Source: Mariniblastus fucicola
GTDB lineage: Bacteria; Planctomycetota; Planctomycetia; Pirellulales; Pirellulaceae
Length of the DNA: 64,000 bases
NCBI RefSeq assembly: GCF_008087665.1
Contig: NZ_CP042912.1
Location: 620,001 to 684,000, forward strand
Direction of reading: 5' to 3'
A model generated the notes under the pieces. It saw nothing but the letters and a program-made list of their open reading frames with translations. It was not told the origin of the DNA and did not search any database. Each line of letters opens with the position of its first letter. Positions within the stretch are counted from its first letter, which is position 1. Below are positions 1-9,012 of this stretch, piece after piece. Position numbers and translations under genes: made by a program.

Positions 1-164
1 GCGCCGCGCAGATCTTCACGCTCGAGCAGGCTCTCGATCGCGGAATCAAGTTCAGCGAACAGTTGTTCATCCAGGACATTTCCCGGTCGCTCTGGCGTGT
101 CCATCCGAATAACGGCGATGTCGGGCTGGGGAAAGCCAAGTTGGACGATTTTGGAGGAAGGCAT
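1..164 (-). CDS. Crotonase / FadJ-type fatty-acid oxidation protein, N-terminal fragment
   Basis: Only the first 54 or so codons are inside the window; the gene continues past the left edge. Starting at the ATG at 164-162, the translation contains QPDIAVIRMDTPERPGNVLD followed by an acidic helix (LFAELDSAIESLLERED). This is the usual opening of the enoyl-CoA hydratase fold (first beta strands, then helix) found at the start of FadB/FadJ multifunctional beta-oxidation enzymes, which hydrate enoyl-CoA and dehydrogenate 3-hydroxyacyl-CoA. A stand-alone crotonase is the alternative and cannot be excluded from the fragment. There is no strong ribosome-binding site, so the start is chosen from the family. 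Confidence 0.6.
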   Translation of the reverse strand, partial: MPSSKIVQLGFPQPDIAVIRMDTPERPGNVLDEQLFAELDSAIESLLEREDLRG

Positions 165-488
165 ATGCAGAAACGTTGAACCAGTGATCAAGTTTTGCCC
201 GAGCATTTCCTGGCGGTTCATCAACTCTGAGCCGACCGACGTCACCGGTTTCGTTTAGCTCGTGATTGAAGCCACTGCATTACAAGAACGACGCCTGAAG
301 TCCGTGCGATTCGGAATCGTTCATTGAGCGATGGGATACCACCAAGGCAAGAGCAATTCAATCATAACCCGAAGCGAGAGCGACGTGCAGGTCGCTCGTG
401 CGATAGTCGTTGTCGCTGAAGATTTCACCACCAATTGGAGGAATGGCTGCCGGCATCGCGAAACGCATCATTTCTTTCAGCGTCCGGT
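165..488. other. Intergenic region with one hairpin
   Basis: This is a 324-bp gap between the start of the crotonase-like gene and the stop of the next minus-strand gene. It should hold the end of the ExbB-to-secreted-protein transcript and the promoter of the crotonase-like gene. A hairpin with 7-bp arms (GAGCGAC at 378-384, GTCGCTC at 391-397, 6-nt loop) is visible, but no T-run follows it on the minus strand, so it is at best a weak terminator. I see no convincing promoter and no credible small gene; the short overlapping frames here are random. Confidence 0.4.
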
Positions 489-2108
489 TTAGCCAGAGCC
501 CTGCAGAGGCTTCGCTTTTTCGGCTGGTGCGGAATCAGCGTTCGGTTCGGGTCGCGGCGGAACTTTTCCAGCCTCGATCCACTTTCGAATTTCAGCTTCG
601 GCGTTCTTGATGAAATCCGAACTGGCAATCTTCTTTAGTGGCGAGAACATCTTTTGAATCGACTGCTTTTCACGTTGCACGTCTGTCTGAGCCTTAAGAC
701 GAATTTCTTCGTCCGCCATTCTCGCACGCAGGTCCATCGGATTCTCCAGATCGGTATATGTTTGCAAGATCTTGCGAGCGTCTTCTTCCTTGCCGTCCTC
801 GATCGCCTTTTCAATTTCCTTCTGATAGATCTGCCGCAACACTGCCAGCGAAAGGATCTCGTTCTCCAGACCCGTGACCACACCCTTGGCCAACAAACGA
901 ATTTCGTCGTTGGTGATCGTCGTTTCCAGTTCGTCGCGGAAGCCAGGGATCACCGGGATTTTCTTGAGACGTCGACCACCGCGGCGAACCAACAACATCC
1001 GCATGTCGTCGCTCTGTGGAATCTCGATCTCGCCTCGCCAGTCAGTCTTGCCGTGGTACTCAAGTTCCGTCGTAATGTCATCAGGTTCGACCGTCACGAT
1101 GTCGTAACCTTCGAGCGGTTCAGGTTCTTCTTCGCCACGCGAAACCAGTCGAAGAACGGTTGAGCCGTTGCTCGGGCGAATCACAAGTGCCAGTTTTTCG
1201 GCTCGTTTACTTTTCCGTCCGGCCAAAGGTGCACGAACAGAAGAGAAAACCATCCCGTTGATCACGGTTCCCTCAATTGCTTCGATGGCGATAAACGTAA
1301 ACGGAACCGCATCCAGTCTGACAACGTTTCCGTTTCTGTCAGTACGAACGACGACAGGCAACAGCCGGTCCGATTCGCGTACATAGCACGGCGAACTTTC
1401 AATCGGAACGACTACAGGTTGTAGGTTTTCATTGATTTCGGTGCGAACACAGGCTTCGATACCGCGGGCACGAAGTTCTGCCTTGTTGGTCTTTCCGACT
1501 TCATCGATACGGGCCAGCGGCATGAATGCACGGCTCAAAACTTTCGCCGCAAGCGGTCCAACGGAAGACATCAGTCCTGTTCGGGAAGTACCCGTGGGGC
1601 CGATTTGACGCGTGCGAGCATCGATCTCTCGCACGTCGATTCTGTACTCGCCCGCGACGGTTCGAACACGCACGATCATCAGTTTGTCATAGAACTCAAG
1701 CTCGGGTTCGGCAAGAATGCTTTCGACGATAGAGTCCTCAACATCGGAGTGCAGCAACTTCCAACGCCACTGGCTGGGAGGCGTGCCAGCGACCACGTTC
1801 CAACCGCTGGGATCGAGAAGTTGGCAGTCAGTTTCAATTCGTCGGCAAATTTCTTCCTCGCTGTCGATCAACGCAGGCGAACCATCAAGGCAAACCCAAA
1901 CGGCAACCTGATAGGGTCGCGTCTCCCAGGCCCGCTGACTGGCGGCAGGCTCTTGAGCAATTTTGACCGACCGGAACTCGCCACGCCAGGCTGGTGCCGT
2001 TGGTGCTGGATCCGATTCCGAGTCGACGGGAGATTCCTGCGTCGCGAAAACCGGACTCGCTAGCAGAGCAACTACCAACCATGCGAAAGTAAATCTTGCG
2101 TGAATCAT
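489..2108 (-). CDS. Secreted protein with C-terminal coiled-coil, last gene of the ExbB/ExbD operon
   Basis: 539 residues from the ATG at 2108, which overlaps the stop of the upstream gene (ATGA-type overlap at 2105-2108); a longer frame reaching 2309 would run deep into that gene and is unlikely. Residues 1-23 form a typical signal peptide (MIHARFTFAWLVVALLASPV, cleavage near VFA-TQ). The middle is beta-rich with many charged residues. The last 150 or so residues are helical and highly charged (for example EKAIEDGKEEDARKILQ), ending in a Pro/Ala-rich tail. I recognise no enzyme motif. The overlap with the solute-binding protein gene implies translational coupling and a shared envelope function. 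Confidence 0.75.
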   Translation of the reverse strand: MIHARFTFAWLVVALLASPVFATQESPVDSESDPAPTAPAWRGEFRSVKIAQEPAASQRAWETRPYQVAVWVCLDGSPALIDSEEEICRRIETDCQLLDPSGWNVVAGTPPSQWRWKLLHSDVEDSIVESILAEPELEFYDKLMIVRVRTVAGEYRIDVREIDARTRQIGPTGTSRTGLMSSVGPLAAKVLSRAFMPLARIDEVGKTNKAELRARGIEACVRTEINENLQPVVVPIESSPCYVRESDRLLPVVVRTDRNGNVVRLDAVPFTFIAIEAIEGTVINGMVFSSVRAPLAGRKSKRAEKLALVIRPSNGSTVLRLVSRGEEEPEPLEGYDIVTVEPDDITTELEYHGKTDWRGEIEIPQSDDMRMLLVRRGGRRLKKIPVIPGFRDELETTITNDEIRLLAKGVVTGLENEILSLAVLRQIYQKEIEKAIEDGKEEDARKILQTYTDLENPMDLRARMADEEIRLKAQTDVQREKQSIQKMFSPLKKIASSDFIKNAEAEIRKWIEAGKVPPRPEPNADSAPAEKAKPLQGSG

Positions 2109-4501
2109 TTCGCTTCCTTTTGCTCGCTTGCGTACCCTTCGATCCGCCAGCGACGAATGTTCTGGTAAAGATGAATCAGGTCGCGCCCCAGCCCGTAAAC
2201 ATTTTTGCGAAACGCAAAGTGTTCCTTGATCTGGTACATCGGGATGATAGACAGGTCGTTGGAAACCTGACGATGGATTCGACGCAACGTACGACTCGCA
2301 TCCTGCCACGATTCGGCATAGCCCAGTTTCTGAAGTGACTGATCAACGGGAGAGGAAACGTCTTTCGCGATTCCATACGTTCCCATGATCCGGGTAGCGT
2401 CCGTCAACGGTTCTTCAATCGCGGCTTCGACATAAAGCATGTCCCAGTTGTCGTCCTCAGGGAACGAAATTTCCTTGGCCAACGGTCGCAGTGTCGTGGC
2501 GATTCCGGACTCCTCCCAGCTTTGTTTGATTTTTTCGCACGCCGCGGTCGCCAGCGAACCAGAGGGGTGAGCCAGCACAATTGTTGGCGGAGCCGAGCGA
2601 CCTTTGGGGAACTTTTTGGTCTTTGTTGTGTTGGCCATATGAGACAAAACCATCGACAATCGCTGTTGATACGGAAGCGATTTGACTTTCATGTCGTAGC
2701 CGTAAGAAACCTGATCGTACTCGTCACTGCCGATCGGAAACGGCCCACTCAGCGGTTCACACCCGTCAATGTCTTCGCCGCCAAAGACATCGTTCACAAT
2801 GCCTTCCCGATTGATGCCGGTCGAAAGAGCCCGTATAAGCTGAACGGAACCTTCGTACTCGCCGCGAACCTTGGGAACCAGAAAATGAACGGTCGGGATC
2901 GCGTATGCACGAACTTCGATTCCAGGTGCCTTACGCAGTTTCGGGATGTCGGACAAAGCAGGGCGATCCACAATGTCGACTTCGCCTCGAATCAGCGCAT
3001 CCACCGCATCCGACGACGCTCTGTAGTACTCTTCAATGACAACGGGGTACTGTTTTTGTGATTCGCGAGGATAACGTTCGTTGAATTCAAACGTGGCTTC
3101 TTTGCCTCGCTTGGACGTCATCGCATAGACACCATCCTGAATGGGCTGGCCGTCTTCTTCACGGTTGGCGTATTGAAAACGAGCCAGCGCTGAAGGTCTT
3201 ACGAACGGACGGCGAAGCTGAATTGCAACGCGATCGGCTCCATCAACAGAAACAGAGCCCAAAATCTTTGCCCATGCCGGTAGGTAGTTCGGCGAATACG
3301 AATTGGCATGATCGAGCAACCGCGACGCGACCTGATTCGGTGACGAATAAGGCAGCAGCGGATCGGGTTTTTCATCGAAAATGAAAGCGTACTCCATTCC
3401 CAAATCGTCCGTGCGTTCGAAACGTCCGTTGAGGAATTGATAGCGTCCGCCTTCGTCGCTGAGCCCTGTCAGTTCAATCATCGTTCGCTGAGTCAGTCTT
3501 CCAACGCGTCGTGAACCCCAGTGATCCAGTCGATTCGGGTTCGCATCGCCTGCTGGTTGATTTACCGCGACGATAATCAGAGGGTACTGTTTGGTGATCT
3601 CGACCTGAACGTCCCGTGTCTCCTTCATGCCTGGTTGGATTCGCTCTGCCAACCGGGACAGGTAGTGAGCCTGGCGTCCGTCGCCTTCCGCGGCGGCTTT
3701 GCGGGCATCACGCAGCACCTGTTTCGCCTTGTCAAGAAACTTCTGTCGCCAACTGGCGACGAAATCTTCCATCACCTCGCCGTACTGTTTTTCGATTCCG
3801 TCCAGAGCGGACTTAATGTATTCTGCGTCGCCTCTTTCAAAACGCTTTTCCAGCATTCCGTCGTAGCAACTTTGAATGGTCTTCTTCAGTGACGCATTGA
3901 TTCCGGGAACGCGAAAATCCGGATCTTTTCGATAGAGATCTTCGAAGATGGAAAGAGCAAGTTCGTAGTTGCCGTCCGAGTAATTGGCTACGGCGTCTTT
4001 GAACAGGCAGCTCTGAAGTCGCCTTCTGACGTCGGGATCATTGGCTGCCCCGTGATCATAGGCGTACAGCAGATTGCGAAGCGCCGGAGCGTATTGATTG
4101 TCGCGAAGGAAATCTTCTGCCTCTTCAAGCAGAAGCTCGTTAAAGGTTACGTAGCTTTCGATGTGACGATACGGCACCTGCAAAACGAACTCGGAATCCT
4201 CACGGTATTCGAACCGCAGATTGCCTTCTTCCGGAAACGGCAGATCCAGATTCTCGACGGGCACGATCTTGATAATCGCGTTGTCACTTCTGTCGTCCAG
4301 ATACAAAACGTCGAACGGCTCTTCATCCATTAGCGGCGAAGGCCAGTCACCGTCTTTTTCGATCACTTGCGCCTGCAGTGACGCGTCATCGCCTGACAGG
4401 AAACCGCCGACAGGGCTGATGCCGCCAAAAGTACAAACAACTACCGCCGCCACGATGAAGCGACGCAGAAGACCCGATTCGTTTTCAAGTGTAAGTTTCA
4501 T
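2105..4501 (-). CDS. ABC-type solute-binding protein (family 5, oligopeptide-binding-like) with N-terminal helical repeat region
   Basis: 798 residues with an N-terminal hydrophobic segment (RRFIVAAVVVCTFGGIS) that should direct export. Residues from about 90 to 300 are helical and TPR-like (AEDFLRDNQYAPALRNLLYA; YELALSIFEDLYRKDPDFRV). The remainder resembles SBP_bac_5: PSALARFQYANREEDG, EATFEFNERYPRESQ, an ALIRGEVDIVDRPALSDIPK segment and a late YVEAAIEEPLTDATRI segment. Family-5 proteins normally bind peptides or nickel chelates and pass them to an ABC permease. No permease or ATPase gene is adjacent here; instead the gene lies 30 nt after the PQQ-propeller gene in an ExbB/ExbD operon. The binding fold is fairly sure, the ligand unknown. 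Confidence 0.75.
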   Translation of the reverse strand: MKLTLENESGLLRRFIVAAVVVCTFGGISPVGGFLSGDDASLQAQVIEKDGDWPSPLMDEEPFDVLYLDDRSDNAIIKIVPVENLDLPFPEEGNLRFEYREDSEFVLQVPYRHIESYVTFNELLLEEAEDFLRDNQYAPALRNLLYAYDHGAANDPDVRRRLQSCLFKDAVANYSDGNYELALSIFEDLYRKDPDFRVPGINASLKKTIQSCYDGMLEKRFERGDAEYIKSALDGIEKQYGEVMEDFVASWRQKFLDKAKQVLRDARKAAAEGDGRQAHYLSRLAERIQPGMKETRDVQVEITKQYPLIIVAVNQPAGDANPNRLDHWGSRRVGRLTQRTMIELTGLSDEGGRYQFLNGRFERTDDLGMEYAFIFDEKPDPLLPYSSPNQVASRLLDHANSYSPNYLPAWAKILGSVSVDGADRVAIQLRRPFVRPSALARFQYANREEDGQPIQDGVYAMTSKRGKEATFEFNERYPRESQKQYPVVIEEYYRASSDAVDALIRGEVDIVDRPALSDIPKLRKAPGIEVRAYAIPTVHFLVPKVRGEYEGSVQLIRALSTGINREGIVNDVFGGEDIDGCEPLSGPFPIGSDEYDQVSYGYDMKVKSLPYQQRLSMVLSHMANTTKTKKFPKGRSAPPTIVLAHPSGSLATAACEKIKQSWEESGIATTLRPLAKEISFPEDDNWDMLYVEAAIEEPLTDATRIMGTYGIAKDVSSPVDQSLQKLGYAESWQDASRTLRRIHRQVSNDLSIIPMYQIKEHFAFRKNVYGLGRDLIHLYQNIRRWRIEGYASEQKEAK

Positions 4502-4531
4502 TCAATCCCAAACGTTGGCGAACCAGAGCAA

Positions 4532-7500
4532 CTAAGAACCGTTGTTCAGCACGTGAACCGTACCGTCCATGCCGGAGAAGAAAACCTTCCCGTCCGCAAA
4601 TGTTGGTGCTTGGACGATCGGTTGGCCAAGGTCAATAACATTGACGTCATCACCAGAAGCCGCATCGAGGAACATTACTTTTCCGTTTTGCAGAACCAGC
4701 ACGAGCTGCCCGGAAACTTCCTGCGGCGGGCAAGCGAATCGATCATTCTTTACGTTTCGAATCCACTTCTGGTTCAACGAATCGTCAAGCATCACCAGCT
4801 GATCGCTGTCGAGCAAAGCCATGATGCCACCGCTGACGGCCCACGGGCCGCTAACAACTCGACCATCCAGCGCCGCTCGGGCAACTTCCTGGGCTGAGCT
4901 GTCTGTTTTCACGATCGCATCCGCATCGCCGACTCGATCTGCCGCAAACACGGCACCGCCAAACGATGCCAGACTGCCAACATAGTTTCCAGTTGACTCA
5001 AGCGAACCGTTGCTGTTGATCGAGCGACCTTTTTCGATGTTGAGAAGGTAAAGCGTGCTCGACGTTGCACCGCTGTCTTCACCAACCTGAGTCGCGATTG
5101 CGATCTGGTTTTCGGAAACCTGAACCGGACGAATCCACTTCACGTCTTTCCCGGGAGCAACCGGCGGAAGAAAGGCCTCGCCCTTCATGCCACCAGTGGC
5201 TGGGTCAATCGCAGCGACTTGACCATTCAGGTTGGCCACAATCAACTGCCCATCAACGGTGATCGGCTCGCAAGCCGGATTGTCTGAAGGAGCTGCCAGT
5301 TCGGTCAATTTCAGCGAACCAGTCGCATCAATCGTAGCGAACTCTCGTGATCCGGCACCGCCGACACTGACCCACGAACCGTCTCCAAGATCCGAAGTCG
5401 TCGAAAACTGAAGGCTCTCAACCACCGTGCTGGCCTTGGCCGCCTGACGAATGAAATTGCCCTGAGCATCACCTGGCATTTCGAAAAGGTCACCCTGATT
5501 GGAAACTGCAAATCGCTTTCCGCCGGCGTCGATGACTGGTCCGGCGACTTCGCCACCAAAATCATTCCGCCAAATCTGCTCAAGCGTATTCGCGTCAACC
5601 AAAGAAGCCGAAACCATCCCGGAACCGTATCGCTTGCGAACGTGGAACAGCTTGTCATCAAGCTTCAAACACGGTGCGACGAACGAATCCGTTCCGTGCT
5701 TCAGAACTTTCAGGTCGAACTTTCCAAGGTTCCGTTTGACTTTATAGAACGCAGCCCCAGTACCGCAAACCCACAGGCTACTGCCATCGGTTTCGATAAA
5801 GGAAGGCTGGCCTTCTTTACTTTCAAAACTCTCCGTCGCGAACTTGCTGATCGGAGTCTTTTCGTCGCCCTGATTGAATTCCAGGATCACCATCTGGCCG
5901 TCGTCGCTGACGGCCAGCAACCAGCGACCGTAGCGCCGCAGGTGACGAGTCACCGGGCCATTGGCAACGCGACGAATTACCTGAACCGGATCCGGTCCAA
6001 GCTGCATGCCGTTTTCTTTTGGACGCAGCACAAACATGTCACAGTAGTCGCCGCCGTTGACCAGTACGATCAGGTGGCCGTTGTACATATAAGGCGGCAC
6101 AGAAATACTTCCGCTGTAGTGCCCAAGGTAAAACACCTCTTTGCACTCCATGTCTTCGGTGCCGATGACATACAGATTCGATTTCAGTCCAGCCTGATAG
6201 ATCAACGGGTCCTGCTCACTGATAAAGCAACGCGCGTTGGCTCCCTGAGGCAGTTGGGCTGAACCGATCAGCTCTCCTGAACCCGGATCAAGACGTAGCA
6301 GCTTTCCGCTGGCCGTTGTGATCACCAGTTTCTCAGCCGTCAACGCTGGCGTGAAGAACTTTTCGCCAATCGGCGTCCGCCATACAAGCTGACCCGTTGC
6401 CAATTCCAGTTTCAGCAGATCGCTATGTTCGACGTCAGAGACAAGCACATGCTCTTCGCCCATCTTCTGCGGCTGGATCGATGAGCCCAAGCCCACGAAC
6501 TGACGCCACGCGATTTCACCCGTGCCGGCATCAAAGCCCAACACGGATCCATCGACCAACGTCGGGATGACTTCGCCTTGCAAGCCTTCGTCAGGACTAC
6601 CAACGATGGCGCCCATCACCCAGGTTTGCTCAATCGCAGAAGCTGCAAAATCGGGCACAGCGCTAATCGAAACCTGTGCTGGCTGGATCAATTTCGACTC
6701 GAGCTCGCTGGTTTTTACCATCAACGCACGCAACTCTTCGCGTGCGGCAAGGTCACCGTATTGCCGCGTCAGATCCTGAAACGTCTTGAACGCTTCTTCC
6801 GTTTTGCCTGCTTCGCCAAGCGACTCGATCGAAGACAACGCACTGCCGTAGTCTTTCTCTTTCGTGATGTAGCCTTCGATCGTGCGAATGTTGTTTTCAA
6901 GCTTGTCGATGTACTTCTTGTTCGTCGGAACTTTTCGGGACGATGACGTCACGTAGAAAACGTTGTCGACCAGATCTTTCTTGTATCCCGATGCTTTCAC
7001 GAGGTTGCCTTCCATCGCTGCAAGCTCAGTGTTCTTCAGCATTGTTGTCGTCAGTTCGGCGAGCGAACGAGGCAACATCACTCCAAGGTCATCGCGGATC
7101 TTGTCCATGTCCACGTCTTCGTCTTCAGCGTACTCGGCCAGTTTCTCTTTGGCTCGAATCAGCGTCTCTTCCCACAGTTTCGACTCATAAGAATCACGCA
7201 GCAGACTTTGAACCCGCCGCGCTTTGGCTTCCTTGATGAACTTGTGGTTGGGAGCCGCTTCGATGTACTCATCGTAGGCCTTGATCGCCGCCTGATAGGA
7301 TCCGTTGTCGTAGTGATCCCTGGCGTTGTTGTACATCGCCTCTGGTTCCATGTTGCTAACAGTGAACCACAGGAACATGCCGACCATCAACAAAAAGCCC
7401 AGAATGCCAAACCCGATGTAGGGCCAGCGACTGTTCCACTGGTCGCGTTTGTCGATCTTTCCGGTGAAAGTGGGTTTCTTGTTTTCGCCACTTTCCTCCG

Positions 7501-7924
7501 CCGAGCCATACGTGTTGAATTCGTCAACGTACTCGTCGCCAGGCAGCGGATCGACTTCGACTTCGGCGATCGGCGCGGCGACAGGCACGATGGCATCGAC
7601 GTCTTCGCGAGTCCTGTCAGTTCGATTCGAACGCTTGGGTTTCGGTTTGCGTTTGACTTCCGCGGATTTGGTCGGCTGGTCATCTTCGACGACGCCAACC
7701 ATCAACTCGTCGGTATTTCTGCGGCTGACAGAGGGTGTTTCCCCCTGCATGATCTGCCGCGCCTGCTCTTCGGTCAATTGACCTTTACGCACGAGATAGC
7801 TCAGAACAGCACTGGTTTTAACCGTGCGTTCGGGGTCTTCTACCTGGATGCGAATTTTTCGCAGCGCTTTGGATTCGATCGAACCCAGACTTTCGAGTTT
7901 TTGTAGAAGTTCCTTCGGAGTCAT
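4532..7924 (-). CDS. Membrane-anchored TPR and PQQ-type beta-propeller protein
   Basis: 1130 residues from the ATG at 7924, which overlaps the stop of the upstream ExbD gene by ATGA; a longer frame to 7987 is disfavoured. Residues 1-167 are cytosolic, with a small helical domain (MTPKELLQKLESLG) and a basic then acidic linker. One membrane span lies at about 168-189 (GFGILGFLLMVGMFLWFTV). A TPR-like unit follows (YNNARDHYDNGSYQAAIKAY), then helices. From about residue 440 to the end there are repeated blades of the quinoprotein/WD-like type (GFDAGTGEIAWRQFVG, KLELATGQLVWRTPIGEKF, AAIDPATGGMKGEAFLPP, LDAASGDDVNVIDLG). This suggests a periplasmic scaffold resembling an enlarged BamB rather than an enzyme. 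Confidence 0.8.
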   Translation of the reverse strand: MTPKELLQKLESLGSIESKALRKIRIQVEDPERTVKTSAVLSYLVRKGQLTEEQARQIMQGETPSVSRRNTDELMVGVVEDDQPTKSAEVKRKPKPKRSNRTDRTREDVDAIVPVAAPIAEVEVDPLPGDEYVDEFNTYGSAEESGENKKPTFTGKIDKRDQWNSRWPYIGFGILGFLLMVGMFLWFTVSNMEPEAMYNNARDHYDNGSYQAAIKAYDEYIEAAPNHKFIKEAKARRVQSLLRDSYESKLWEETLIRAKEKLAEYAEDEDVDMDKIRDDLGVMLPRSLAELTTTMLKNTELAAMEGNLVKASGYKKDLVDNVFYVTSSSRKVPTNKKYIDKLENNIRTIEGYITKEKDYGSALSSIESLGEAGKTEEAFKTFQDLTRQYGDLAAREELRALMVKTSELESKLIQPAQVSISAVPDFAASAIEQTWVMGAIVGSPDEGLQGEVIPTLVDGSVLGFDAGTGEIAWRQFVGLGSSIQPQKMGEEHVLVSDVEHSDLLKLELATGQLVWRTPIGEKFFTPALTAEKLVITTASGKLLRLDPGSGELIGSAQLPQGANARCFISEQDPLIYQAGLKSNLYVIGTEDMECKEVFYLGHYSGSISVPPYMYNGHLIVLVNGGDYCDMFVLRPKENGMQLGPDPVQVIRRVANGPVTRHLRRYGRWLLAVSDDGQMVILEFNQGDEKTPISKFATESFESKEGQPSFIETDGSSLWVCGTGAAFYKVKRNLGKFDLKVLKHGTDSFVAPCLKLDDKLFHVRKRYGSGMVSASLVDANTLEQIWRNDFGGEVAGPVIDAGGKRFAVSNQGDLFEMPGDAQGNFIRQAAKASTVVESLQFSTTSDLGDGSWVSVGGAGSREFATIDATGSLKLTELAAPSDNPACEPITVDGQLIVANLNGQVAAIDPATGGMKGEAFLPPVAPGKDVKWIRPVQVSENQIAIATQVGEDSGATSSTLYLLNIEKGRSINSNGSLESTGNYVGSLASFGGAVFAADRVGDADAIVKTDSSAQEVARAALDGRVVSGPWAVSGGIMALLDSDQLVMLDDSLNQKWIRNVKNDRFACPPQEVSGQLVLVLQNGKVMFLDAASGDDVNVIDLGQPIVQAPTFADGKVFFSGMDGTVHVLNNGS

Positions 7925-8523
7925 AGTTCCTCTTCCGTCGTTTCGATGGAAATTTTCTCGATTCCGGCGACGACTCCCGCGTCCCACGCCGAAATAACTT
8001 TCTTGTGCATCGAATCGACATGAGCACGAATAATCATGCGTCCAACGTTCGACATGTTTTTGGCTTCTTTAACCCGAGTAAACATCTCGCGTCGACTCGG
8101 GCATTCGACTTCGTCTTCGTCGCGCGATGTCACGTAAAAGGTGTTGTTCTGATCAATCAGGACGGTCACATAGTCCTTGTCCGGATCCTCTTCCTGAACG
8201 ACATCAGAAGGCTCATCCGTTTCAGGAGGCGGTTGCTCAATTGATTTTTGCAGCGAGAAACTGGCCGTCACCATAAAGAAGATCAGCAGCAGGAACGTGA
8301 CGTCGACCATCGGCGTCATATCCAGATCGTCTTCCGGGATCTTCTCCTTTTTGCCGATCGTCGCGGGTTCTTCATAGTCGTCGTCGATGACTTCTTCGCT
8401 ATCGTCGAAGCCCTTCCAGCCCATGTCGCGGTACTCACCGGACTCGTGATGTCGTGCTCCGTCGGCGCGATATTCGACAACGCCTTCGTCGCCCTTCACT
8501 GGTTCGTCAGATTCGTCGCTCAT
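7921..8523 (-). CDS. ExbD/TolR family biopolymer transport protein (second copy)
   Basis: 200 residues. An unusually long, acidic cytosolic N-terminus of about 65 residues precedes the single membrane span DMTPMVDVTFLLLIFFMVTA, which contains the family's proton-conducting aspartate (D74). The periplasmic part includes YVTVLIDQNNTFYVTS, matching the ExbD fold. ExbD/TolR proteins work with an ExbB/TolQ pentamer to turn proton flow into force on envelope proteins. The start ATG (8523) directly follows the TAG of the other exbD-like gene, and the end overlaps the propeller gene start, so all are translated together. Confidence 0.9.
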   Translation of the reverse strand: MSDESDEPVKGDEGVVEYRADGARHHESGEYRDMGWKGFDDSEEVIDDDYEEPATIGKKEKIPEDDLDMTPMVDVTFLLLIFFMVTASFSLQKSIEQPPPETDEPSDVVQEEDPDKDYVTVLIDQNNTFYVTSRDEDEVECPSRREMFTRVKEAKNMSNVGRMIIRAHVDSMHKKVISAWDAGVVAGIEKISIETTEEEL

Positions 8524-9000
8524 CTACTGCTCCTCCTTCACGCCCACGAAGACCTTGCGTTCGGCAGCCATCTCGGATCCCGCCACGCCACGACGGACCA
8601 TCTCGACCGTTCCGGTTTTCACTTCGCCAGCGGCCTTGATCAGGATCGATGTCTTTTCTGGATTCGCTCCAAGTTCATTTTGAACGAACTGGGCAATCTC
8701 GTCTTCGATGCCTTCCGGGTCAGAGGCGGCGACCGGATTGTCTTCGCTTTTGCCTTTGAAGATCTTGTACTGACCGCCTTCGTCCAGCGTCACCAGCAGC
8801 GTAACGGCAGCCTTTTCCGGTACCGAAACGCCGTAGCTGGCTTTGGGAAGTTCAATAGCGGCCTGCGGGTCCATTTTGGAAGCCACCACAAAGAACGCCA
8901 GCAACAGAAACGTGATATCAATCATCGGAGTGATATCGAGTTCGCCGTCGTCAGGGTTCCGCTTGCGTTTGGGCAGCTGTAGTCCGGATTCTTCTTTCAA
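8524..9000 (-). CDS. ExbD/TolR family biopolymer transport protein (first copy)
   Basis: 158 residues. A short basic N-terminus (KRKRNPDDGE) leads into LDITPMIDITFLLLAFFVVA, a single membrane span with the conserved aspartate D28. The periplasmic domain has the ExbD pattern (AAVTLLVTLDEGGQYKIFKG and EKTSILIKAAGEVKTGTVEM). It lies 12 nt after the exbB-like gene and abuts the second exbD-like gene. Two different ExbD proteins beside one ExbB would allow a heteromeric rotor; that is inference. There is no tonB-like gene in the cluster. Confidence 0.92.
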   Translation of the reverse strand: MKEESGLQLPKRKRNPDDGELDITPMIDITFLLLAFFVVASKMDPQAAIELPKASYGVSVPEKAAVTLLVTLDEGGQYKIFKGKSEDNPVAASDPEGIEDEIAQFVQNELGANPEKTSILIKAAGEVKTGTVEMVRRGVAGSEMAAERKVFVGVKEEQ

Positions 9001-9012
9001 GGTAACCCCCGA

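Noticed and set aside
8248-8982. 244-residue open frame on the plus strand
   Set aside because: It lies wholly antisense to the two exbD-like genes and its composition mirrors their codons; a shadow frame.
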